A stretch of DNA of 52,250 nucleotides from NCBI GenBank assembly GCA_021773295.1, contig JAJFKI010000091.1, positions 1 through 52,250 on the forward strand. Reading direction: 5' to 3'. This DNA comes from Gammaproteobacteria bacterium (GTDB lineage Bacteria; Pseudomonadota; Gammaproteobacteria; UBA1113). Position numbers and translations under genes: made by a program. The notes under the pieces were generated by a model. It searched no databases, was not told the origin of the DNA, and saw only the letters and a list, made by a program, of their open reading frames with translations. This document shows, one piece after another, positions 20,274 through 29,817 of this stretch; position 1 is the first letter of the stretch, and the number at the start of each line of letters is the position of its first letter.

Positions 20274-21479
20274 CTATAATTCCTTCTGCTGATTAACGAT
20301 AGCGTTGATTTGTAATGGCAACCCCCAGAGTTTAATAAAGCCTAATGAAGCAGCGTGATCAAACTGATCATCTGCCTTATAGGTTGCTAAGTCATAATCG
20401 TACAGTGACTGCTTTGATTGCCTGGCTATGACGGTCGCATTGCCCTTATGTAATTTAACTTTTACTTCACCACTTACAGTTTTTTGTGTTTGATCGATAA
20501 AGGCATTCACGGCTTCAAATAAAGGCGAGTACCATAAGCCATCATAGACTAACCTCTCAAACTGCTGCTCTATGGTCTTTTTAAAATGCATGACATCTCG
20601 TGTTAGGCACAGTGATTCTAAGGCAAGATGTGCTTTGATTAAAGTAATGGCGGCAGGTGCTTCATAGATTTCTCTTGACTTAATCCCGACTAATCTATTT
20701 TCTACATGATCGATTCTGCCAACACCATGCAAACCTGCTATGGTATTAAGCTTTTCAATCAATGCATGCAGCGGCAACTGCTCGCCATTTAAGTGCGTCA
20801 CAACCCCATGACTGAACGTTAACTCTATTACTTCTGCAGTGTCTGGTGTGTTTTCAATAGACGCTGTTAATGCATAAGCATCTTCTGGTGGCTCATTCCA
20901 GGGATTTTCTAATACGCCACACTCACAGCTTCTTCCCCATAAATTTAAATCAATGCTGTATGGGTTGTTTAAGTTAATGGGCAATGGGATATTATTTTTT
21001 TCGGCATAGAGAATGGCATCTTCTCGACTCATGGGACATTCTCTGACAGGCGCTACGATTTTTAACGTTGGATTTAGGGTTTTTATTGATACATCAAACC
21101 TTACCTGATCATTACCTTTTCCCGTACAGCCATGAGCAACTGCGCTGGCACCGACTGATGCGGCAATATCCACAAGTACTTTGGCAATGAGCGGTCTTGA
21201 AAGTGCAGAAATTAATGGATAAACACCCTCATACAGAGCATTAGCTTTTAGGGCCTTTGCTAAGTATTGTTCGGAGAATTCTTTTTTCAGATCGGGAATG
21301 TACGACTCAACAGCGCCGACTTGTAACGCCTTGTCTTTGATGGCTTGTAAGTCTTTGCCTTCGCCTAAGTCGACTGCTACAGCGATGACGTCATAGTTGT
21401 ATTTCTCTTGTAGCCATTTTATCGCAACTGATGTATCCAGCCCACCGGAATACGCTAATACGATTTTTTCTTTTTTCAT
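20274..21479 (-). CDS. argG: Argininosuccinate synthase
   Basis: Joins citrulline and aspartate using ATP. 401 aa; PP-loop [15 protein letters not shown] at the N-terminus, the [12 protein letters not shown] block, EKNNIPLP and [13 protein letters not shown] are typical. It starts 1 bp downstream of the argF stop. The GRSCECG form belongs to the shorter argG type found outside the enteric clade. Confidence 0.97.
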   Translation of the reverse strand: MKKEKIVLAYSGGLDTSVAIKWLQEKYNYDVIAVAVDLGEGKDLQAIKDKALQVGAVESYIPDLKKEFSEQYLAKALKANALYEGVYPLISALSRPLIAKVLVDIAASVGASAVAHGCTGKGNDQVRFDVSIKTLNPTLKIVAPVRECPMSREDAILYAEKNNIPLPINLNNPYSIDLNLWGRSCECGVLENPWNEPPEDAYALTASIENTPDTAEVIELTFSHGVVTHLNGEQLPLHALIEKLNTIAGLHGVGRIDHVENRLVGIKSREIYEAPAAITLIKAHLALESLCLTRDVMHFKKTIEQQFERLVYDGLWYSPLFEAVNAFIDQTQKTVSGEVKVKLHKGNATVIARQSKQSLYDYDLATYKADDQFDHAASLGFIKLWGLPLQINAIVNQQKEL

Positions 21480-21480
21480 A

Positions 21481-22371
21481 TCAAACCTCCTTTAATAATT
21501 TAATCATTATTGCTTTTTGTGCGTGTAATCTATTTTCACTTTGTTGAAAAATTACAGAACTAGAGGCATCGGGTAGCGTTATACTCACTTCTTTACCTCT
21601 TTCCATTGGCATGCAGTGCATAAACACCGCATTTGGATTTGCCTTTTCTATCATTGCCTCATTGACTTGATAACCACTAAAATATGCCTCATCACTCTTG
21701 TCAAAACCCATACTGGTCCAAACATCGGTGTAGATAGCATCACACCCATGCACAGCTTCTTGTGGATCAGAAAAAGCCTTTACCAACTTGGGTTGTTGTA
21801 ACATAGCCAACACCTCAGCATTCGGTTTATGGCCATTTGGACAAGAGTAATGAATGTTTATTCCCAGTTTATTGGCCAATAGCATTAAGCTATGCAACAC
21901 ATTATTTCCATCACCAAGGTAGGCAATGCTTAATCCCTCTAGTTTAGAAAACGTCTCTTGCAACGTTAATAAATCTGCAAAGGCTTGACAGGGGTGAAAT
22001 AGGTTACTCAAGCCATTGATGATTGGAATCGTTGCGTATGCTTGCATTTCAGAAAACACTGCATCATCAAAGGTTCTTAGCATCATGGCATCACAATAAC
22101 CTTGAATCACTCGAATCAAATCCTTTGGCGCTTCTGATTTTCTGGTATTAGACACACTTTCAATGGCATGCCCGCCCAATTGATTCACTGCCGCTGTAAA
22201 ACTAAACCTCGTTCTTAAAGAAGGTTTTTCAAACAGCAAAGCTACATGTCTACCCTGCAATAGGTTCGATGAAAACTGTTTATCCTGTTTTAAGCGCGTT
22301 GCTAACGCTAAGATTTCTAAAATTTCATCTTTATTAAACTCATTACCTGTTAATAAATGTTGTAGTGTCAT
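21481..22371 (-). CDS. argF: Ornithine carbamoyltransferase
   Basis: Converts ornithine and carbamoyl phosphate to citrulline. 296 aa, slightly short for the family. Carbamoyl-phosphate site [21 protein letters not shown], the ornithine-binding SMG loop ([10 protein letters not shown]) and HCMPMERG, where most OTCases have HCLPxxRG. The SMG loop argues against the acetyl- or succinyl-ornithine enzymes. ATG overlaps the argB stop by 4 bp. Confidence 0.94.
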   Translation of the reverse strand: MTLQHLLTGNEFNKDEILEILALATRLKQDKQFSSNLLQGRHVALLFEKPSLRTRFSFTAAVNQLGGHAIESVSNTRKSEAPKDLIRVIQGYCDAMMLRTFDDAVFSEMQAYATIPIINGLSNLFHPCQAFADLLTLQETFSKLEGLSIAYLGDGNNVLHSLMLLANKLGINIHYSCPNGHKPNAEVLAMLQQPKLVKAFSDPQEAVHGCDAIYTDVWTSMGFDKSDEAYFSGYQVNEAMIEKANPNAVFMHCMPMERGKEVSITLPDASSSVIFQQSENRLHAQKAIMIKLLKEV

Positions 22372-23225
22372 GCCACGGCCTCTAATAGTTGTTTGCTCTT
22401 ACACAAAGTACCAATACCCGTCTTTGTGAATAATTCTTCAAGTAGCACATGCGGGTGTTGACCATTGAGAATATGGACTTCACTCAAAGCTCCAGCCAGC
22501 GCATCCAGAATTGCATTGACTTTAACGAGCATACCTCCTTTAACAGTTTTTTGTTGAATCAATGTCATTAAACTCTCGCTATTAATTTCTGATAGCACCT
22601 GGTTATTATGATCATAAATGCCATCTTGATCGGTTAAATAAATTAACTTATCAACCCGTAACGCATCGGCCAAATAACTTGCCGCGTAATCAGCATTAAT
22701 ATTCATGGCATTGCCCTTATCATCCACGCCAACAGGGGCAATGATAGGCATTAAATCACTCTGTTTGAGATAAGGCGCTAATACGCTGGTATTAATTTTT
22801 TTGATAACCCCTACTTGCCCATGCGCTTGACTGTAATAATCACACTGTAATAATTGATTATCCGTGCCCGCCAAACCTACGGCATTAATATTTATACTAT
22901 TTAATTTCCTCACTAATAATTGATTAACATGGCCACACAGTACCATTTCAATGATTTTCATCGCGGATGCTGTTGTCACTCGCAAGCCGTCAACAAAGCC
23001 TGCCTCAATATTATTTATTTGCAATTGCTCGTTAATAGCCTTGCTACCACCATGAACAATGATAAGGTTAATCCCCGCTTGTTTTAATAATTTCAAATCT
23101 TCACACAGGCTTTCAATCAATGCGTCATCATATAAAATCGATCCACCCAACTTTATTAAAAATGTTTTGTCCTTAAAGCCATTCACATAATGAATCGCAT
23201 CAATGATCATCGATAACTGATTCAT
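22368..23225 (-). CDS. argB: Acetylglutamate kinase
   Basis: Phosphorylates N-acetylglutamate. 285 aa; LIKLGGSIL, the VHGGSKAIN loop (usually VHGGGP), AVGLAGTDNQLL, NINADYAASYLADAL and VKGGMLVKVNAILDAL are present. The N-terminus is long enough to hold a helix like that of arginine-inhibited hexameric kinases, suggesting feedback control, unproven. 4-bp overlaps on both sides within the operon. Confidence 0.94.
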   Translation of the reverse strand: MNQLSMIIDAIHYVNGFKDKTFLIKLGGSILYDDALIESLCEDLKLLKQAGINLIIVHGGSKAINEQLQINNIEAGFVDGLRVTTASAMKIIEMVLCGHVNQLLVRKLNSININAVGLAGTDNQLLQCDYYSQAHGQVGVIKKINTSVLAPYLKQSDLMPIIAPVGVDDKGNAMNINADYAASYLADALRVDKLIYLTDQDGIYDHNNQVLSEINSESLMTLIQQKTVKGGMLVKVNAILDALAGALSEVHILNGQHPHVLLEELFTKTGIGTLCKSKQLLEAVA

Positions 23226-24424
23226 GTTAAATACTCCGCATTAATGGTGACGTATTTCTCGGTTAAATCGCAGCCCCAAGCCGTTGCATGCTGTTTTCCA
23301 TCATTAAAATGAATATCGATAAAAATCGTGTCTTCACGCATTTTTTTTCGCAAATTATTGGGTGCTTCATCACTGACTAGTGCTCCTTTGGAAAATAACG
23401 CTAAGCCTTGGATCACAATGTCACAATGATTGATTAAGTCTTGAGAAACCATCTCACTGCCAACTTTCGCCAGTATTCTTCCCCAGTTGGGTGATTCACC
23501 ATAGATGGCCGTTTTAATGAGCGGGCTCGTCGTAATAGATCGCGCAATTTTTTTAGCCGTCATTTCTTCTGCTAAGCCCATAACCTTCACTTCAATTAAC
23601 TTAGAAGCACCTTCACCATCTCTGGCAATGCTTTTTGCCAGTGTGATAGCAATTTCTTCCAAGGCTTGATAAAAGATAGCAATATCACTCTCATTGCTTA
23701 AAGAAACCTGACTCATGCCATTTGCTAACATGAAGACACCATCATTAGTTGATGTATCCCCATCAACACTAATCATATTAAAACTTTTATCACAGACTTT
23801 TTTCAACATACCTTGTGATTGCTCCACACTCACTATTGCATCCGTTAACAAATACCCCAGCATGGTTGCCATGTTAGGATGAATCATACCCGAGCCTTTA
23901 CAAATCCCTGTGATTATCACTGTGCCTTGGCTCAACTTTATTTCTTTATGCACCGTTTTAGGGACTAAATCTGTGGTTAAGATCGACACCGCAAATTTTT
24001 CCGCGATATTTGTAACACTGTTAACGAGCATTGGCATCGCTGCTGTTATTTTCTCAACCTCAACTTGCTCACCTATCACCCCCGTTGAAGCAATTAATAC
24101 TTGCTGACTATCGCAGGAAAGTTCTGTGGCTAAGCTGTCCACTATTTTTTGATTATTAATAACGCCTTGTTGACCTGTGGCTGCATTCGCTTGACCACTA
24201 TTCGTAAGAATGGCTTTTATCTTGCTAGAAGGTAGTAGTTCTTCACAATACGTAACGGGCGCAGCCTTGCATGTATTCTGCGTTAACACAGCTGTTGCCA
24301 CGCAAGGGTCATCTGAAATGATGACCCCGAGATCAGGTCGATAACGTCTCACACCACAATTAACCCCGCCAGCACTAAAGCCTTGTGGTAATTGCGTTCT
24401 GAAAATACCTGCTCCCGGCGTCAT
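23222..24424 (-). CDS. argJ: Glutamate N-acetyltransferase / amino-acid acetyltransferase
   Basis: Recycles the acetyl group from acetylornithine to glutamate; bifunctional forms also use acetyl-CoA. 400 aa. The autocleavage site is seen in GMIHPNMATML, with the Thr nucleophile after Ala; TNSGQANAATG and ESPNWGRILAKVG are also typical. No argA or argD is in the window; argJ makes argA partly or fully dispensable, while the aminotransferase must be elsewhere. Confidence 0.95.
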   Translation of the reverse strand: MTPGAGIFRTQLPQGFSAGGVNCGVRRYRPDLGVIISDDPCVATAVLTQNTCKAAPVTYCEELLPSSKIKAILTNSGQANAATGQQGVINNQKIVDSLATELSCDSQQVLIASTGVIGEQVEVEKITAAMPMLVNSVTNIAEKFAVSILTTDLVPKTVHKEIKLSQGTVIITGICKGSGMIHPNMATMLGYLLTDAIVSVEQSQGMLKKVCDKSFNMISVDGDTSTNDGVFMLANGMSQVSLSNESDIAIFYQALEEIAITLAKSIARDGEGASKLIEVKVMGLAEEMTAKKIARSITTSPLIKTAIYGESPNWGRILAKVGSEMVSQDLINHCDIVIQGLALFSKGALVSDEAPNNLRKKMREDTIFIDIHFNDGKQHATAWGCDLTEKYVTINAEYLT

Positions 24425-25482
24425 GACATCCCCCCTTTCAATGTTAATCCCATGTCGATAGGAAATTGATATAAATGATTAATGTTTTCGATGGCTTGAC
24501 TGGCGGCACCTTTATATAAATTATCAATCGTGGCAAAGACAAACACTTTTTTATCTTGAACGTGATAAGCAATATTAACGCCCGCAGTGCCCACAATGGT
24601 TTTTAAGGACAACATACTGTGATCTTGCTGAGGTGAGCCCTGATTAATGGCGGCAAACGTTGCTAAAGGATAATCTTGATACGCTTTTTCATAAGCAGCT
24701 TTGACAGCTAACATCATTGCCTCATCGTTGAGTAGTGATTTAGCATAAATCGACATCGCAATGCCTTGTTGCAATGGCAGCATCTGCGTTACCAAGCTAA
24801 TATCACAGCTTTGAGCGGTAAATTGTTGTAATGCGTTTACTATTTCTGGCGTATGTTGATGTTGCCCTATTTTGTAGGGGTAAAAGTTTTGAGATAGCTC
24901 GGCAAACATTAAAGCTGGTTTAGGATTTTTCCCAGCACCGGAGGCGCCTGACTTGGCATCAATCACAATAGTCTCATTGGCAATAATGCCCGCTTTTAAT
25001 AAAGGGATTAATGCCATCAAGGCGCAAGTAGCATAGCAACCTGGATTGGCAATCAACTGATGACAAGCTGCTTTATTCCATGGTGATAAGCCATAGTGCG
25101 CGCCCGCGGCGTAACTACCCAGTTGATGCTCTAAGCCATACCATTGCTTTAGCTCCCTTTGAGACAATCTAAAGGCGCCGCTTAAATCAATCACTGTCAT
25201 TTTAGTTGACGCCAATGCTGTGACAATTTCAATAGATGCCGCTGCTGGGGTTGCTAGTACTAATACATCGAATTGATATTGCTGGGCTTGCAGCTCATTG
25301 AGGCTATAAACAGGAATATGCTTTTCCATGGCAAAGGGCATCGCCGCATAAAGTTCGGCCTGAGACTTTCTGGCAAGAATACCTGTTAATGTCAGTTTAG
25401 GGTGCTGCTCGACTAATCGAGCCAACACGTGACCGGCATAACCTTGAATGCCGCATAAACAAATTTTTATCTCTTTATCCAT
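24421..25482 (-). CDS. argC: N-acetyl-gamma-glutamyl-phosphate reductase
   Basis: NADPH-dependent reductase, third step of the acetylated arginine pathway. 353 aa; Rossmann GIQGYAGHVLARL, catalytic Cys in NPGCYATCALMALIPLL, and KSGASGAGKNPKP. First gene of the operon; its ATG faces argR, and the 5' region holds ARG-box-like sites. Confidence 0.96.
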   Translation of the reverse strand: MDKEIKICLCGIQGYAGHVLARLVEQHPKLTLTGILARKSQAELYAAMPFAMEKHIPVYSLNELQAQQYQFDVLVLATPAAASIEIVTALASTKMTVIDLSGAFRLSQRELKQWYGLEHQLGSYAAGAHYGLSPWNKAACHQLIANPGCYATCALMALIPLLKAGIIANETIVIDAKSGASGAGKNPKPALMFAELSQNFYPYKIGQHQHTPEIVNALQQFTAQSCDISLVTQMLPLQQGIAMSIYAKSLLNDEAMMLAVKAAYEKAYQDYPLATFAAINQGSPQQDHSMLSLKTIVGTAGVNIAYHVQDKKVFVFATIDNLYKGAASQAIENINHLYQFPIDMGLTLKGGMS

Positions 25483-25510
25483 GAATAAATACCCATATAA
25501 AAGCGATTTA

Positions 25511-25548
25511 ACGCATAAATAATCATATTTTATGAATAATATGTCGAT
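25511..25548. promoter_or_regulatory. Tandem ARG-box-like sites at argC
   Basis: Two adjacent sites resemble the ArgR operator (TGAATnnnnATTCA type): CGCATAAATAATCATA from 25512 and TATGAATAATATGTCGAT at 25531-25548, spaced like the paired boxes of E. coli arg genes. They lie 30-66 bp before the argC start. Assigned by eye. Confidence 0.55.
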
Positions 25549-25569
25549 GCAACTCTTTTGTCAACGTTT

Positions 25570-25615
25570 TTGTTTAATTATTTACATTTTTCTATATAAA
25601 ATGCATAATTATGCA
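25570..25615 (+). promoter_or_regulatory. argR promoter with perfect ARG-box palindrome
   Basis: TTGTTT (25570-25575), 17 bp, TATATA (25593-25598), then the perfect 14-bp palindrome TGCATAATTATGCA (25602-25615), a close ARG-box match at the likely transcription start. This implies ArgR autorepression. Confidence 0.65.
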
Positions 25616-25633
25616 AAAATCGAGGAGATAGGC

Positions 25634-26089
25634 ATGGCCAAAGAATCACATTTAGCACTCACTGATGATTTAAGAAAGTTACTCTTAGACGGTGAAGTCA
25701 CGACACAAGAAGATATTTGCACCGCACTAGAAACCCTAGGACATGCAGTGAATCAATCGAAAGTATCACGCTTATTAAGAAAGGTTGGGGCTGTTAAGTC
25801 CAAAAATGAGCGAGGGGAAATCGTTTATCGCCTGCCTCATGAGCCAGCGCCGCCGACCACATCCAGCAAATTATCCAGCTTAATCATTGACATTATCGCC
25901 AATGAGACAACGATCATCGTCACCACCAGCCCTGGCTCTGCACAGCTAATAGCAAGGATTTTGGATTACCATAAAAAGAAATTACACATCCTCGGCACTC
26001 TCGCCGGGGATGACGCAATTTTTGTAGCACCGGAATCGATAAAAAATATCGATGCCGTTACTGAGTCTGTCCGAAACTTATTGTTTTAA
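25634..26089 (+). CDS. argR: Arginine repressor ArgR
   Basis: Hexameric arginine-dependent repressor. An in-frame ATG exists at 25532, but the start at 25634 is chosen because GAGGAG precedes it and it gives 151 aa, the family length; the upstream start would place the promoter inside the gene. N-terminal winged helix with QSKVSRLLRKVGAVK, C-terminal arginine-binding/oligomerisation domain with GTLAGDDAIFVAP. Divergent from the argCJBFGH operon it probably controls. Confidence 0.95.
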   Translation: MAKESHLALTDDLRKLLLDGEVTTQEDICTALETLGHAVNQSKVSRLLRKVGAVKSKNERGEIVYRLPHEPAPPTTSSKLSSLIIDIIANETTIIVTTSPGSAQLIARILDYHKKKLHILGTLAGDDAIFVAPESIKNIDAVTESVRNLLF

Positions 26090-26285
26090 GCTGCTCTTTT
26101 GGCTGATCTTCCTTTGTGGCTTGTGGTTGACGATGATCAAAAAGCGCCGCAACTGATGGACCACTTGTCACTGCGTGCACTGGCTGAGTCCGTTGATTCA
26201 CCGCCTGATGAGCCTGACTAGCGGCTCGCTTTAATGCTACTTTCCGAAGCGGCACAGAACTTTGTTCATTACCATTATTTAACAT
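26058..26285 (-). CDS. Possible small protein of unknown function
   Basis: 75 aa, polar, Gln/Ala/Lys-rich, without motifs, signal peptide or membrane segment. It overlaps the argR 3' end convergently by 32 bp. GAGGTAGTAGT lies just before the ATG on the minus strand and an AT-rich promoter-like region precedes it, which is the main support. It could be spurious. Confidence 0.35.
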   Translation of the reverse strand: MLNNGNEQSSVPLRKVALKRAASQAHQAVNQRTQPVHAVTSGPSVAALFDHRQPQATKEDQPKEQLKTISFGQTQ

Positions 26286-26491
26286 ACTACTACCTCATAT
26301 AATTAATAGTTATTTAATATTAAAACTATGCGATTATATATTACTTAGCGTCAGTATGCAACTATTGCACACATTCTTGACCCCTAACCAGCAGGACAAG
26401 CTCACTGGCTTCAGCTATAGGCATATATATTGACTCCTGCTGCATCAACGATGTAGATTTAACTGTATTATTCAATTTACAAGGTAACTTC

Positions 26492-27703
26492 ATGAAATAT
26501 CGTCTTTTGCTGCTCTGTGTCGTTTTCGGTTTATTGACCGCCTGCGCGACATCAACATCTGTGCCGCAGGGCAAATCGTTGAAGAGCATGACGTCGAGAA
26601 ACTTGCCTGCATTTCAGAAAGTAACAGTTAATGGGCCCTTTACCTTGCGCATTGCCCATGATACCAATCGTTATCGCATCCATGCTGTTGGTAATCCTGA
26701 TGTATTGAATAATACAACGGTTGTTTTAAGAAACGGCGGCTTAATCATTAAAACTAACGCTAAGTTTAAAAACACGGATGATAAAGCAACGCTGATTATC
26801 TATGCACCCTATCTGCAAGCATTACATGCTAAAAACACTCGGCAACTTTACTTAGAACAAACCGGTGAATCAAAGCTACTGATAAGCGCTGACTCTGGTG
26901 AAGTGAATAATGTAAACCCCATGGGTGAGCACGTAGAATATGATTTGAGCGGTACAGCTAATTTAACCGTTAATTGCCTCAATACTGATGATGTTACCAT
27001 CAACGCCACGGGACAAAGCCACATTCAATTACCTTGCATGCACGTCCATCATTTAAGTCTACACACGGCCGGCACAGCAAATGCGATTGTCAATGGCCAA
27101 GCTCGGCGTTTAGAGTTAGACATGGCGGGTAAAAGCCGTGTGCATTCAACGTCGATGACATCGGGTTCTACCCAAATCCAAGCAAAAGACAATGCTCAAG
27201 CCACCATGAATCACGTCAATATCGGCATTATGAATGTAACGGCACAAGATCAAGCACAAACTTTCCTGCAAGGTACCATGAAAAAATTAATCACGAATAC
27301 TAAAGGCAATGCTGATGTAACTGTGAGTGAGTCTCATGTTAAAAATCTTGAAACTAACACTGCCGGTGCATCAGGCATTGAATTACATAATATGCAGTTT
27401 GATCACTACAAACTGCACGCACAAGACAGCGGTCATGTGGTCATCGCCGGCCATGCACGCCGTTTAGATGCAACGCTGGAAGACAAGTCAAAACTCAATA
27501 GCATGTGCTTGTACAGCCGCACTCTCTTCATCGACACTGCCAACGATGCGCAAGCCAAAGTGCGTAATTATTATGGCTTAAGCGCATTAGCCAGTGATCA
27601 CAGCACGATTTTTTATTATCAAGATCCGAAGATGGTCGCTGAATATTTACGAAAATCCGGCTCCGTGTTGCGGATGAATGGCTTGGTTCAGTTGCATTGC
27701 TAA
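26492..27703 (+). CDS. GIN-domain (DUF2807) lipoprotein
   Basis: 403 aa with a lipoprotein signal peptide: hydrophobic 5-16 and lipobox LTAC, lipidated at C18. The mature chain is a long series of short beta strands with Asn/Thr/Gly turns, the pattern of putative adhesin head GIN domains (beta-solenoid); AFQKVTVNGPFTLRIA is the usual opening. Probably envelope-anchored, outer membrane by default since residue +2 is Ala. Two GIN-like units are likely. Monocistronic; function of the family is unknown. Confidence 0.8.
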   Translation: MKYRLLLLCVVFGLLTACATSTSVPQGKSLKSMTSRNLPAFQKVTVNGPFTLRIAHDTNRYRIHAVGNPDVLNNTTVVLRNGGLIIKTNAKFKNTDDKATLIIYAPYLQALHAKNTRQLYLEQTGESKLLISADSGEVNNVNPMGEHVEYDLSGTANLTVNCLNTDDVTINATGQSHIQLPCMHVHHLSLHTAGTANAIVNGQARRLELDMAGKSRVHSTSMTSGSTQIQAKDNAQATMNHVNIGIMNVTAQDQAQTFLQGTMKKLITNTKGNADVTVSESHVKNLETNTAGASGIELHNMQFDHYKLHAQDSGHVVIAGHARRLDATLEDKSKLNSMCLYSRTLFIDTANDAQAKVRNYYGLSALASDHSTIFYYQDPKMVAEYLRKSGSVLRMNGLVQLHC

Positions 27704-27780
27704 TACCATCATTGATGATTAATTGACAACCTAGGGAGAGTAACATAAACTCCTCTCTTAATTATAAATGAGGTAAAAAA

Positions 27781-28779
27781 ATGAGTTCAGAGCAAAACCC
27801 TATTATAACGTTACTAGCGTCTACCGACGCAGACACCGGTTTTTTACTTAAGAATCCCGAATCATTAAAAATGATGACGCCCGCTGATTTTAGTGATTAT
27901 GCAAATGGCGTGATGCGTCCATTAGTCGATAAAAACTCTGAAGTAAGCTTAGCTGAAATACGCCCTATTAACGCCCAAGCAGTACAGCAGTTACTTCAAG
28001 ATTTCTCAGAAGAGAATAAGCCCGGTGCCATTATCTTACGCCATGGCGAACAATGGTCATCAGACGAGACTGTAAGAAACTTAAACGCTGATGATCCACT
28101 GAAAAAAATTAGAATGATGCAAGCAAAACATAATGAATCCGATCCAATTAGTCTTAGATCGGCCATTGAGTTTTGTGGCACGCTGTTGACGTTTTGTTAT
28201 ATACAAGCACAAACTGGAGTTACGTTTAGCGTTGAGCACTCTCGTAATCAAAGAGCCGCTCAGCCTGCCATTGCGCTTGCAAAGTTTTTACAATGCGGTG
28301 CTATCAATAAAGAAAGATGGGACTGCATAAACTACTCTAATGATGACACATTAATAGCAGAAAAATTACCTGCAAAACATAAAGGTAAATTGCCTTGGGA
28401 TAAAGATCTTGTCGATGCGGTTGTTGGGAAAGAAGGTACTTATGAGGGTATTTTAGGTGACATGGAAGGCTTTCTTAAGGAAACAAGCGATACTATTCCC
28501 ATTATTATCACCCACACCCAGCAGATAAATGCCTTGTGCCAACAAATAAATACCTTATCTGAGTCTAAGGTGCTGCCTGTTGATGAACGTCTGGATTATT
28601 ATGGTTTACTCCCTTGTAAAACTAAAAAACCAACATTTATGACTGATGGTTTATATGTTAAAAACGAAAGCTTAGAAGATACGATTAAACAAGTACCAAG
28701 ACCGTTTTTTCAAAAGAGTAGCAGCAGCGAGGCAGGATCCCCCAACACGCCTAGTACAAAACCAACTCCTTCAAGGTAA
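27781..28779 (+). CDS. Histidine-phosphatase-like protein
   Basis: 332 aa, no signal peptide. A phosphoglycerate-mutase/acid-phosphatase-like active site can be read: IILRHGEQ (R87, H88), a distal Arg-bearing helix SRNQRAAQPAIALAKFL (R155/R158, compare SxxxRxxQTA), and a second histidine in PIIITHTQQIN (H245). About 80 residues precede the RHG motif, which is unusual. The Ser/Pro/Thr-rich tail (about 310-332) is low complexity. The fold call is inferred from motif order; the substrate is unknown. Ribosome binding site ATGAGGT. It may act as a phosphatase on host or bacterial metabolites. Confidence 0.6.
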   Translation: MSSEQNPIITLLASTDADTGFLLKNPESLKMMTPADFSDYANGVMRPLVDKNSEVSLAEIRPINAQAVQQLLQDFSEENKPGAIILRHGEQWSSDETVRNLNADDPLKKIRMMQAKHNESDPISLRSAIEFCGTLLTFCYIQAQTGVTFSVEHSRNQRAAQPAIALAKFLQCGAINKERWDCINYSNDDTLIAEKLPAKHKGKLPWDKDLVDAVVGKEGTYEGILGDMEGFLKETSDTIPIIITHTQQINALCQQINTLSESKVLPVDERLDYYGLLPCKTKKPTFMTDGLYVKNESLEDTIKQVPRPFFQKSSSSEAGSPNTPSTKPTPSR

Positions 28780-28862
28780 AACACATTTACGTGCATATAT
28801 ATAATATTGTTAAAAATCAAGTGTTTAAACTTCTTGTAATGCTGTTGCTGTACATTTTTTTC

Positions 28863-28902
28863 GTGTTCGCTGTTCGCGACCAGCGAACACTGGTGCTATA
28901 CT
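28863..28902 (+). promoter_or_regulatory. Operator/promoter of the winged-helix gene
   Basis: Perfect 10-bp inverted repeat GTGTTCGCTG / CAGCGAACAC (28863-28872, 28881-28890, 8-nt spacer) sits where a -35 would be for the extended -10 TGCTATACT (28894-28902). The layout fits autorepression by the downstream winged-helix protein. Confidence 0.65.
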
Positions 28903-28931
28903 TCTTTTGAGTCATCAAAGGACATTAGTAA

Positions 28932-29459
28932 ATGTTAAAACCACAAGATTGTATTATTTTAATTAAATTGATAGCAAACCCTGATATTTCTTGGTCTCAG
29001 CGCCAACTAGCCAAATCACTATGCATCAGCCTAGCAGAAGTAAACGCTGGCATAAAACGACTAAGTAGTGCAGGATTATTAAGAAAAGATAAACAAGGAA
29101 AACTTTTTCCAAATATTATCGCTGCTGAAGAATTCTTAATAAGTAGTATTAAGTTTTTTTTCCCTGCTAAATTAGGTGAATATACTAGTGGAATTCCAAC
29201 CTCAATTGCTGCTCCAATATTTAAAGATAAAATTTCTTTTGGGGATAATCCTGTTCCTGTATGGCCTGATGCAACAAGTAGTACGAAAGGGGTTGCCTTG
29301 GATCCTATTCATCCATCTATACCAAAAGCTCTAAAAAATAACTGGGACCAACATTTTTATGAGATACTTGTCTTACTTGATGCTATAAGATCTGGTCGAG
29401 CACGCGAACGTGTCATTGCTATAAAGCTTTTAAAAGAAAGGTTAAAACATGCAAAATAA
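28932..29459 (+). CDS. Winged-helix (MarR-like) regulator, probable antitoxin of a nucleotidyltransferase pair
   Basis: 175 aa. Residues 1-60 form a winged helix (SQRQLAKSLCISLAEVNAGIKRLSSAGLLRK). The rest is a conserved-looking tail ending in a basic helix (ARERVIAIKLLKERLKHAK). It overlaps the next gene, a nucleotidyltransferase, by 11 bp. This order, regulator then AbiEii-like enzyme, resembles type IV toxin-antitoxin loci. The gene itself looks complete; the partner does not. Confidence 0.7.
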   Translation: MLKPQDCIILIKLIANPDISWSQRQLAKSLCISLAEVNAGIKRLSSAGLLRKDKQGKLFPNIIAAEEFLISSIKFFFPAKLGEYTSGIPTSIAAPIFKDKISFGDNPVPVWPDATSSTKGVALDPIHPSIPKALKNNWDQHFYEILVLLDAIRSGRARERVIAIKLLKERLKHAK

Positions 29460-29817
29460 CAAAACTATTAAATTAGCCAATATCAATATGCTACAATTTG
29501 TTGCAGATAAACTAGGAAGTTTATGTAATGAATTGGTGTTTCTTGGTGGATGCACAACAGCACTTTTTATCAATGATGAAAATACCCCAGATGTCCGTTA
29601 CACATTTGACGTTGACTGCATTGTAGAAGCAACTTCATTAAATGATTACCACAGATTAGAAAAAAAACTACAAAACATTGGGTTTAAGCAATCTTTACAT
29701 GAAGAGACCATCTGCAGGTGGCGCTATGAAGATGCGATCTTAGATTTAATGCCTACAGACAAAAAAATTCTCGGCTTTGGTAATCATTGGTATAGAGAAA
29801 ATGCAAGAGATCGCTGA
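29449..29817 (+). pseudogene. Truncated AbiEii-like nucleotidyltransferase
   Basis: 122 aa retaining the N-terminal half of a DNA polymerase beta-type nucleotidyltransferase: VFLGGCTTALFI, then FDVDCIVEA (the DxD metal site), and DLMPTDKKILGFGNHWY. Relatives are about twice as long; here the frame stops right after that block. The DNA that follows encodes an unrelated metallophosphoesterase tail, so the 3' half was probably lost in a deletion. The metal site is intact, so residual activity is possible but unlikely. Confidence 0.7.

Noticed and set aside
21481..22371. N-acetylornithine or succinylornithine carbamoyltransferase instead of argF
   Set aside because: The SMG loop and HPCQ motif are those of ordinary ornithine carbamoyltransferase, and argJ in the operon releases free ornithine.
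26362..26589. Leftward 75-aa ORF over the start of the GIN lipoprotein
   Set aside because: It overlaps the signal peptide and promoter of a well-supported gene and has no motif or ribosome binding site.
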